A stretch of 46,161 nt of DNA from Thermoanaerobaculales bacterium (GTDB taxonomy: Bacteria; Acidobacteriota; Thermoanaerobaculia; Thermoanaerobaculales; Sulfomarinibacteraceae), in the NCBI GenBank assembly GCA_021107705.1, contig JAIOSJ010000176.1, forward strand, positions 1-46,161, read 5' to 3'. Made by a program: the position numbers and the translations under genes. The number at the start of each line of letters is the position of its first letter. Within the stretch, counting starts at the first letter, position 1. Positions 39,972 to 46,161 of this stretch are shown piece after piece. The notes under the pieces are model-generated. The model ran no database searches. It worked only from the letters and a program-made list of their open reading frames with translations, and was not told the origin of the DNA.

Positions 39972-40538
39972 TCAGCCGGAATCCGGAGTCGGTGACGAAA
40001 CGGGTGTGGTGGGGCTGTTGGATGACGCATCGGGGACGACGGAAACCGATACCCAGTCGGTTCCTTCGGTGTCCGGGAAGACGAGGAGGGTCGTGGAAAC
40101 CGAAAAGACCGCGCGTGCGCGGACATACAGGCGGGTGAGCTTGCGGATGTCCTTCAGGCCGAGGCGCACGGGAGGCGGTGTCGTCAACCACGAAACGGCA
40201 TCCTTGGCGGAATCGACCTCCGCTGAGGTGACGATGACCTCGTCGAGAAGGAGTTCACATTGGTAACGGCCGACAAGGGGGTCAAAGGCGACTCGGCTTG
40301 TGATCTCTCCCTTCCAGACTCGCCCGTCCCACATGAGGGTTCGGCTGCGGCGAACCCGCAACGGGTAGATGACTCGCACGACGGCGCCCGAGGGAAGGGC
40401 GTCGGTGAAGGTTTCCGGAAGGGGCTCTTCGAGGTGGAGTTGAATCTCCAGAGCGCCTCGAACCGGTGTAACGCCGATCGCCAGAGGCGCCGTCGCGAGG
40501 AGGGCCACAGACAAACCAAGGGAACCAAAAAAAAACAT
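39972..40538 (-). CDS. DUF4390-family exported protein
   Basis: A 188-residue protein with a hydrophobic N-terminal signal (residues 2-28, ending near VRGALE), so probably periplasmic or membrane-anchored. The rest is beta-rich: IYPLRVRRSRTLMWDGRVW, then SRVAFDPLVGRYQCELL and a tail rich in Pro, Ser and Thr. This fits DUF4390, which is commonly found directly upstream of NtrY-type kinases, as here with a 4-base gap. A role in signal sensing with the kinase is inferred from that linkage only. Confidence 0.78.
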   Translation of the reverse strand: MFFFGSLGLSVALLATAPLAIGVTPVRGALEIQLHLEEPLPETFTDALPSGAVVRVIYPLRVRRSRTLMWDGRVWKGEITSRVAFDPLVGRYQCELLLDEVIVTSAEVDSAKDAVSWLTTPPPVRLGLKDIRKLTRLYVRARAVFSVSTTLLVFPDTEGTDWVSVSVVPDASSNSPTTPVSSPTPDSG

Positions 40539-40570
40539 CGGCTGGATCTTACCAGTTGATGTGACGAATA

Positions 40571-42145
40571 GTGTCCAATAGAATCCAATTTATGGCTATA
40601 ACACTGCCGGGATGGTCGCCGGATCTGGAGAGATCCTTCAAAGAGGTGCTCTTTCGCTTCCTCGAGGAGGTGCATTGCACCAAGGCTGCGCTGTACTTGT
40701 TGGCGCCTGACGGCTCCTATTTGCTCGCGACACAGTACGGATTCGGTCGGCGGGACATGCTGGCCGATCGCCATGGCGCCACTTCTCCAATCGTCCTCAA
40801 GACGAGTAACGCGCGCGAAAAACCGCTCGCCATCAACCACCGGGATGAATTTTCCGAATTCTCCGAGGCCCTGAATCGAGCCTCGACAACCCGGATGCTT
40901 CTCGTTCCGGTTTGCGGGGCATCGCGGCTGGCGGGTTTTGTGGATGCGCGGGACAAGGGCAGGAAACATGCTTTTGAGGAGAGTGACGTGTCCACGGGCG
41001 CCGCCATCTCAAACGACCTTCTGCGCCTTATTCGAATGACCGGGGTCGTCGAGGGCATGGATGAGGCGGATCAGGCGCCAATCGGATTGCCGTTTACTGT
41101 TGAGCATTCCCGGATCGAGGCCGTGGTGCCGGGTCTGGTTCTTGATCAGATGGGGCTTTCTCGGCTTCACCGCGAGCTGAATGTGGAGATGGCGCGCGAG
41201 ACGTGCCTCACCGCCATCGGTTTGGCGGTCTTGGAAGAGGGCCGCGTGGGGGTGAAGATCCTGTTTGCCGAAGGGGCACAGGAAGAAGACCGAAGCCCGC
41301 TGCTCCATCATCAGGCCGAGGCCATGCGGCTGGCGGGATTTGCGCCGCTGGCGCCGGACACCTGGTTGATTCGGGCCGACATCTTTCCGAAACCGGTCGA
41401 TACCGCCGGGTCGCCGCGGGTTGTGGGCTCTGAAGTGGTGCTCTCGCGAGGATCCTGGTGTGTTGTCGTCTCTGTAATTGGAATGTCGGAATCTGGATGT
41501 GTGCCGCGAGTCTTGGGACGGATGGGTCGGCGGGTGGCGGAGGCTTCAGCCGGCGCAGACCACCGTTTTTCCCGCCGAAATCTGGCCCGGGGGCTCCTCC
41601 GGCCAGGTGGAGAGATTTACCGCGATCTCGAGAAACATGCTCTGGCAACCTCTCGGCTTTCGTGGTTGGTGACTCGGCAGCTGGGAGGAAGCGAGGCGTT
41701 TGCGGAGGAAGCGGCTCTCACCGGCCTCCTCCATGACCTGGGCATGGTCGACCTCGACTATGAACGGCTTTATCGGCATCCTTCGCCGGGCTCAGTTGAG
41801 AAGAGGATCTTCAGGGGGCACAGCGAAGCGGGCGAGCGTCGTCTTGGGGGCACTGGGCTGGAGTCCGTGGCCGATGCTGTTCGCCACCATCATGAGCGGT
41901 GGGACGGCGAGGGTTACCCCGACCGGTTAGCGGGGGAGAAAATTTCCATTCTGAGCCGGATTGTGCATGCAGCCGAGGTATTTGATGTTTTGACATCGAC
42001 CTGCAGTTACCGCCGCGCGATACCCGCTGACCGCGCCTTGGCCATCTTGCAGGCGGAGGCCGACCGGCAATTTGACCCCGCTGTCGTGGAGGCACTGACC
42101 CATGTGATCGGGGAAAACGCTCTGGTGGGGAGAGACCCACAGTGA
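40571..42145 (+). CDS. GAF-like and HD-GYP domain protein, possible cyclic-di-GMP phosphodiesterase
   Basis: A 524-residue cytoplasmic protein. Residues about 20-155 resemble a GAF sensor domain. Residues about 170-330 are not recognised. The C-terminus is an HD-GYP domain with His356, His388-Asp389 (GLLHDLGM), His417, the HHHERWDGEGYP block (439-450) and HAAEVFDVL (466-474). HD-GYP enzymes hydrolyse cyclic-di-GMP. The usual HD-x-GK here reads HDLGM, so one common residue is changed and activity should not be assumed. The start is GTG 40571 or ATG 40592. It is divergent from the DUF4390/kinase pair. Confidence 0.85.
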   Translation: MSNRIQFMAITLPGWSPDLERSFKEVLFRFLEEVHCTKAALYLLAPDGSYLLATQYGFGRRDMLADRHGATSPIVLKTSNAREKPLAINHRDEFSEFSEALNRASTTRMLLVPVCGASRLAGFVDARDKGRKHAFEESDVSTGAAISNDLLRLIRMTGVVEGMDEADQAPIGLPFTVEHSRIEAVVPGLVLDQMGLSRLHRELNVEMARETCLTAIGLAVLEEGRVGVKILFAEGAQEEDRSPLLHHQAEAMRLAGFAPLAPDTWLIRADIFPKPVDTAGSPRVVGSEVVLSRGSWCVVVSVIGMSESGCVPRVLGRMGRRVAEASAGADHRFSRRNLARGLLRPGGEIYRDLEKHALATSRLSWLVTRQLGGSEAFAEEAALTGLLHDLGMVDLDYERLYRHPSPGSVEKRIFRGHSEAGERRLGGTGLESVADAVRHHHERWDGEGYPDRLAGEKISILSRIVHAAEVFDVLTSTCSYRRAIPADRALAILQAEADRQFDPAVVEALTHVIGENALVGRDPQ

Positions 42146-42233
42146 TTTCCGGTGGATGGTTGTGTTCCTCTTCTCATGTCCCGACGGCCTCGGGGTGGTG
42201 GGAGAACATCGGGTGTCTTGAGTGGGGTGTGCG

Positions 42234-42692
42234 GTGAACCAAAGAGAACGCAAGATTCTGGCCACCAACCGGAAGGCGCGCCACGAGTACCATCTGTTGG
42301 AAACCGAAGAGGCGGGAATCGAGCTTCTCGGTACCGAAGTGAAGGCGATTCGGGCAGGGCGCGTAAACCTCAAGGAAAGCCATGTGGTTTTCGAGGGCGG
42401 AGAGGCGTACCTTGTCGGTTGTCACATCAGTCCTTATGAGTCGGCCGGCTATGCGACCCACGACCCAGTTCGGAGACGTCGACTTTTGTTGCAGAAAAGG
42501 CAGATTCTCCGACTTGCCGGCAAGGTTCAGGAGAAGGGCTATACCGTTGTACCCGTCGAGGTCGTGCTTGACGGAAATTGGATCAAGCTTCGCATCGCCC
42601 TCGCTCGAGGAAAACAGCTTCATGACAAGAGGGAGACCCTGCGGCAAAGGACGCTCGACCGCGAGGCCGAACAGGCCATGAAGGAGCGGTGA
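42234..42692 (+). CDS. smpB: SsrA (tmRNA)-binding protein SmpB
   Basis: A 152-residue SmpB, which brings tmRNA to ribosomes stalled on broken messages. The N-terminal ATNRKARHEYHLLETEEAGI and ELLGTEVKAIRAGRVNLKES are diagnostic. The middle has CHISPYESAG, and the basic tail (DKRETLRQRTLDREAEQAMK) enters the mRNA channel. I chose the GTG at 42234 as closest to family starts; GTG 42222 adds four residues. The tmRNA gene itself is not in the window. It is followed by uvrA after 59 bases. Confidence 0.95.
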   Translation: MNQRERKILATNRKARHEYHLLETEEAGIELLGTEVKAIRAGRVNLKESHVVFEGGEAYLVGCHISPYESAGYATHDPVRRRRLLLQKRQILRLAGKVQEKGYTVVPVEVVLDGNWIKLRIALARGKQLHDKRETLRQRTLDREAEQAMKER

Positions 42693-42751
42693 GCCGGCAA
42701 AGATGTACAGTTCCGACAGCTCGAGTTTATCGGCCGCCGGCGGGGAGATTT

Positions 42752-45562
42752 ATGCGTGATGAGATCGTGATTCGCGGCGCTCGAGAACACAACCTTCAGA
42801 ACATTGACGTGAGCATTCCGAGAGATCGGTTAGTCGTTATCACGGGAGTCTCCGGTTCAGGGAAATCCTCTCTCGCCTTCGACACTCTTTTTGCCGAAGG
42901 CCAGCGCAGGTATGTGGAAAGTTTGTCGGCGTACGCGCGCCAGTTTCTCGACCAGACGGAAAAACCTGACGTCGATACAATCGAGGGTCTCTCCCCGGCG
43001 ATCTCAATCGAGCAGAAAACGACGAGCCGGAACCCACGATCGACCGTCGGAACCGTGACCGAAATTCATGACTACCTGAGACTTTTGTGGGCGTCGGTTG
43101 GAAAGGCTCATTGTCCGATTCATGGTGACCCGATTGAACCTCAGACCGTGGAACAGATGGTTGATCGCCTGCTTGCCTACCCCGAGGGAACCCGCTTTCT
43201 TGTTCTCGCCCCCCTGGTCCGTGACCGAAAAGGCGAACATCGCAGGCTCTTCGAACAATTGGCAAAAGAAGGTTTTATTCGCGCACGAGTGGATGGCCGT
43301 GTTCTGGATGTGGCCCAGACGCCTGAGCTTGAAAAGAACAAGAAGCACACGATCGAGGTGGTGATTGACCGGCTTTCGGTTCGAGGAGGTGTCGAAAGCC
43401 GGTTGGCGGATTCTCTGGAGACTGCGCTCAAGGTCGGGGATGGGCTGGTGCGAATCGCGATTGTTGATGGAGAGGAACTCCAGCTCTCGTCTCGCCACGC
43501 CTGTCCCGAGTGTGGGTTTTCCTTTGAGGAGATCTCTCCCCGGCTCTTCTCGTTCAACTCGCCCCACGGGGCGTGTCCGACGTGTTCGGGACTCGGATTT
43601 CAGCGCGAGGTAGACCCCGAACTCCTTATCGTCGATGGCACGAGGTCCATCGCAGCCGGTTGCCTGGCGACAGTTTCTCAAGGCACGAACTCGTGGTTCG
43701 GCCGGAAGTTGCAGCAGTTGGCTCAGACGGGCGGGTTCAGTCTGTCGATACCGTGGCGCGAACTCCCGGAAGAGGTTCGGCGGCTCATTCTGTTCGGGTC
43801 CGACGAAGAATTCGACTTTGTGTGGGAAGGTCGCAAAGGAGCGTATCGATTCCGTGACCGCCTGGAAGGACTGGTGCCACGGGTTGAGCGGCGCTACAGG
43901 GAAACCTCGTCCGAGGAGACACGACGGGACCTTGAGCGCTATATGTCTTTTGCGCCGTGTTCGGCGTGTCAGGGTGTCCGCTTGCGGTCGGAGGCGCTCG
44001 CAGTTCTCGTCGATGGCGCCAGCCTGGCGGAGATTTCGGCGATGCCGATCCATCGTGCCCGAGGGTGGTTTAGCGGCTTGAACTTGAGCGCCCGGGATGA
44101 AGAGATCGCTTGCAAAGTCCTGCGGGAGATCAACGACAGGTTACATTTTTTGGAGTCGGTGGGTCTGGAATACCTCTCGTTGGACCGTATGGCCAGGACC
44201 CTTTCGGGCGGTGAAAGCCAACGAATTCGGCTGGCAACCCAGGTCGGTTCCAAGCTGATGGGCGTACTTTACGTGCTCGACGAGCCCTCGATCGGGCTTC
44301 ACCAACGGGACAACCGGCGTCTTCTGGAAACCTTGGTCGGAATGCGTGACCTCGGCAACACAGTGGTTGTCGTGGAGCATGATGAAGAGACCATTCGAGC
44401 GGCCGACTGGGTCATAGACCTTGGTCCCGGCGCCGGTCGGCACGGCGGGCGAGTCGTTGCCGAAGGACCGCCGGAAAAGATCATCGCCGCCACGGACAGC
44501 CTCACGGGCAGGTACCTCGCGGGCAGTGAACGAATCGCAGTCCCAAAATGGAGGGAGACGTCGGAAGGAAGGCAGATGATCGTTCGGGGTGCGAGCGAAC
44601 ACAACCTCAAGGACATCGACGTGGAATTCCCGCTCGGCAGGTTGATCTGCGTCACTGGAGTTTCCGGGTCCGGGAAATCGACTCTGGTCAACGAAATCCT
44701 TCACAAGGCCGTTGGCCGAGAGGTCTATGGAACCTTGGCTCGCCCTGGTCGCCACCGGGGGCTTGAGGGGTCGGAGCATCTCGACAAGGTCATATCAATC
44801 GATCAGGGCCCGATAGGCCGAACGCCGCGCTCCAATCCGGCGACCTACACCAAGGTTTTTGATCCAATCCGTTCGCTCTTTGCCGGAACCACGGACGCCC
44901 GTGCCAGGGGTTACAAGCCCGGCCGGTTCAGCTTCAACGTCAAAGGCGGCCGATGTGAGGCGTGTCGGGGCGCGGGTCAGATTCGTATCGAAATGCACTT
45001 TCTTCCGGATGTCTTCGTCACCTGCGACGTATGCCGCGGACAGCGCTACAACCGAGAAACCCTCGAAGTCCAATACAAAGGATTCAATGTTGCCGAAATC
45101 CTCGATCTCACGGTGAGTCAGGCCGCCGAGATCTTCTCTCCCGTGCCGAAAGTGCGGAGAGTATTGGACACCTTGATCGCGGTCGGGCTCGGTTATGTAC
45201 ACCTTGGACAGGCGGCCACCACCCTCTCGGGCGGAGAAGCCCAGCGCATCAAGCTCTCGCGGGAACTGGCCAAACGAGCCACCGGGAACACCCTGTACCT
45301 TCTCGACGAGCCGACCACCGGCCTCCATTTCGATGATGTCAAGAAGCTCATCGGAGTTCTGCAGGCGCTTGTCGACCGTGGCAACACCGTGATCGTGATC
45401 GAGCACAACCTGGACGTCATCAAGAGCGCCGACTGGGTCGTCGATTTGGGACCGGGAGGTGGCGAAGAGGGTGGCTCGCTTGTCTCCGCCGGAACCCCGG
45501 CTGACATTTCAAGGTGCCCAACGTCCTTTACGGGGGCCTATTTGAGGGAACTGCTGAGGTAA
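42752..45562 (+). CDS. uvrA: UvrABC excision nuclease subunit A
   Basis: A 936-residue ABC-type damage sensor of normal length. The first Walker A is [10 protein letters not shown] and the second [10 protein letters not shown], with two [18 protein letters not shown] signatures and two DEP Walker B sites. Two zinc modules are visible: CPECGFSF with CPTCSGLG, and CEACRGAG with CDVCRGQRY. UvrA with UvrB scans DNA for bulky lesions. The ATG at 42752 has GGGGAG 4 bases upstream and gives the family start [14 protein letters not shown]. The open frame to 42689 overlaps the smpB end and is not UvrA-like. UvrA is a usual SOS gene, but I saw no LexA box upstream. Confidence 0.97.
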   Translation: MRDEIVIRGAREHNLQNIDVSIPRDRLVVITGVSGSGKSSLAFDTLFAEGQRRYVESLSAYARQFLDQTEKPDVDTIEGLSPAISIEQKTTSRNPRSTVGTVTEIHDYLRLLWASVGKAHCPIHGDPIEPQTVEQMVDRLLAYPEGTRFLVLAPLVRDRKGEHRRLFEQLAKEGFIRARVDGRVLDVAQTPELEKNKKHTIEVVIDRLSVRGGVESRLADSLETALKVGDGLVRIAIVDGEELQLSSRHACPECGFSFEEISPRLFSFNSPHGACPTCSGLGFQREVDPELLIVDGTRSIAAGCLATVSQGTNSWFGRKLQQLAQTGGFSLSIPWRELPEEVRRLILFGSDEEFDFVWEGRKGAYRFRDRLEGLVPRVERRYRETSSEETRRDLERYMSFAPCSACQGVRLRSEALAVLVDGASLAEISAMPIHRARGWFSGLNLSARDEEIACKVLREINDRLHFLESVGLEYLSLDRMARTLSGGESQRIRLATQVGSKLMGVLYVLDEPSIGLHQRDNRRLLETLVGMRDLGNTVVVVEHDEETIRAADWVIDLGPGAGRHGGRVVAEGPPEKIIAATDSLTGRYLAGSERIAVPKWRETSEGRQMIVRGASEHNLKDIDVEFPLGRLICVTGVSGSGKSTLVNEILHKAVGREVYGTLARPGRHRGLEGSEHLDKVISIDQGPIGRTPRSNPATYTKVFDPIRSLFAGTTDARARGYKPGRFSFNVKGGRCEACRGAGQIRIEMHFLPDVFVTCDVCRGQRYNRETLEVQYKGFNVAEILDLTVSQAAEIFSPVPKVRRVLDTLIAVGLGYVHLGQAATTLSGGEAQRIKLSRELAKRATGNTLYLLDEPTTGLHFDDVKKLIGVLQALVDRGNTVIVIEHNLDVIKSADWVVDLGPGGGEEGGSLVSAGTPADISRCPTSFTGAYLRELLR

Positions 45563-45620
45563 TTCGCAAAGAGGCGACCCGACAAACCTTGCTGAATTCT
45601 GGGGCAAGCGGCCTTTTGGC

Positions 45621-45650
45621 TTGACACCCGCAGGTTTTCCCCCTCACAAT
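45621..45650 (+). promoter_or_regulatory. Promoter of the HU gene
   Basis: TTGACA (45621-45626), an 18-base spacer, then CACAAT (45645-45650), 40 bases before the HU start. Directly downstream is the perfect palindrome GCTGTACAGC (45652-45661), at the expected transcription start, which could be an operator. Confidence 0.6.
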
Positions 45651-45689
45651 GGCTGTACAGCTGTGCTGAACGAATTGGAGGTTTTTGGA

Positions 45690-46073
45690 ATGAACAAAAC
45701 TGAAATGGCAATGAAGCTCGCGAAAAAGGCCGATCTCAGCCAGGGCCGGGCGGCCGAGATTCTTGAGTTTGTCTTTTCCGCACAACCACGCAAGGGCCTG
45801 ATCGCCACCGCGCTCGACGCGGGCGAAAAGGTTACGATCCCGGGGTTTGGTACGTTTTCAACCAAGTCTCGCGGTGAGCGCCAGGGCCGCAACCCCGCAA
45901 CCGGTGCGACCATCACCATTCCGGCGAAGAAGTATGTGCACTTCAAGCCGGGAAAAACCATGCGCGAGCGGGTGACCGAAGACCGACCAACTCCGGTTGG
46001 TCGGCCGAAAAGTGGGCGGTGCCACTCGGTGCCGCCCTTTTTCAATTTCACTGGTTTTCTCCGCCGACGGTAG
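45690..46073 (+). CDS. hup: HU-family DNA-binding protein with unusual C-terminal extension
   Basis: Residues 1-90 are a clear HU/IHF protein: NKTEMAMKLAKKADLSQGRA, the GEKVTIPGFGTFSTK turn, and the DNA-binding arm GRNPATGATITIPAKKYVHF ending FKPGK. HU bends DNA and compacts the nucleoid. A normal HU would stop near residue 95 (RERV). Here the frame continues about 33 residues to 127, through an inverted repeat and an intrinsic terminator, ending at TAG 46071-46073, the left flank of repeat C. A TGA in the +1 frame at 45973-45975 sits where a stop is expected, so a one-base indel or an assembly error is possible. The ATG has GGAGG 8 bases upstream. Confidence 0.88.
   Translation: MNKTEMAMKLAKKADLSQGRAAEILEFVFSAQPRKGLIATALDAGEKVTIPGFGTFSTKSRGERQGRNPATGATITIPAKKYVHFKPGKTMRERVTEDRPTPVGRPKSGRCHSVPPFFNFTGFLRRR
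46008..46042 (+). terminator. Intrinsic terminator inside the 3' end of the HU frame
   Basis: GGGCGGTGCC (46014-46023) pairs fully, with two G-T pairs, to GGTGCCGCCC (46028-46037) around ACTC. Five T follow at 46038-46042, and an A run precedes. A second perfect hairpin, CCGACCAAC with GTTGGTCGG, lies just upstream (45983-46004). It probably ends HU transcription before the annotated stop codon. Confidence 0.85.
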
Positions 46074-46161
46074 CCCGATCTTCTCACCAGGTTTCGTCGC
46101 GAGGGCTGCGCAGGGTAGTTAGATGTTGGGTCTTTCGGAAATTGGGCGACGCAGACGTAGC
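46071..46161 (+). mobile_element. MITE-like repeat, copy C (cut by window end)
   Basis: The first 88 bp of the core (from 46074) match copy A in the same orientation with only about seven differences. The left end CCCGATCTTCTCACCAGGT is slightly diverged. It is preceded by GTAG, whose TAG is the HU stop. The right end lies outside the window, so the target duplication cannot be checked. Confidence 0.8.

Noticed and set aside
42146-42233. A tmRNA (ssrA) gene next to smpB
   Set aside because: The 88-base gap is too short and lacks the tRNA-like ends and the conserved tmRNA start.
43004-44053. A 349-codon frame antisense to uvrA
   Set aside because: No family resemblance. uvrA is intact on the other strand and fully explains the region.

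Overview
The window is the replication-origin region of a free-living bacterium with a GC-rich genome and a Gram-negative envelope. The envelope is inferred from a YidC with a large periplasmic domain. The long leftward cluster rpmH/rnpA-yidC-khpB-mnmE-mnmG-rsmG-parA-parB-bactofilin-atp, together with an NtrY-type kinase beside DUF4390, TrmFO and PdxST, resembles arrangements I know from Deltaproteobacteria-like lineages. Acidobacteriota- or NC10-like phyla are equally possible, and the sequence alone does not settle the phylum. I see no phage, plasmid, CRISPR or defence genes. The unusual content is in repeats, gene overlaps and regulatory DNA.

Layout. 1-2621: partial cutA, lexA and tRNA-Pro(CGG) leftward, then an NSS-family sodium symporter rightward. 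2750-17187: one dense leftward run. From its promoter at about 17.2 kb it reads rpmH nested in rnpA, yidC, khpB/jag, mnmE, mnmG, rsmG, parA, parB, bactofilin, then ATP synthase b', b, delta, alpha, gamma, beta, epsilon. The a and c subunits of F0 are absent. Two parS sites lie in this run. 17355-26834: rightward dnaA, oriC-like region, dnaN, recF, gyrB, gyrA and a CPBP-family membrane protease. 26882-29480: pdxS, pdxT and an unrecognised gene. 29468-34393: a metallo-beta-lactamase-fold hydrolase (left), dprA and trmFO (right), xerC and a GT2 glycosyltransferase (left). 34769-40538: a DUF4177 protein (right), then leftward DUF4390 protein, NtrY-like kinase, large acidic TPR-like membrane protein and an RDD-like membrane protein. 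40571-46161: rightward GAF/HD-GYP protein, smpB, uvrA and HU.

The genes cover chromosome initiation (DnaA/oriC, DnaN, RecF, gyrase), segregation (ParABS, XerC), tRNA modification (MnmE/MnmG, TrmFO), RNase P, membrane insertion (YidC), ATP synthesis, DNA repair and SOS control (LexA, UvrA, RecF, DprA), pyridoxal phosphate synthesis and ribosome rescue (SmpB).

The most notable observations are these. (1) rpmH is completely nested, out of frame, inside a 5'-extended rnpA, an arrangement known from Thermus. (2) A 177-bp element with about 19-bp terminal inverted repeats occurs three times, each time abutting a TAG stop codon. One copy appears to have split an overlapping stop/start junction and to supply a replacement GTG start. 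(3) A second, diverged dispersed repeat occurs twice. (4) The HU reading frame runs through its own intrinsic terminator and ends at the TAG next to a repeat copy. (5) The DnaA DNA-binding signature is variant, next to an origin with non-classical DnaA boxes.
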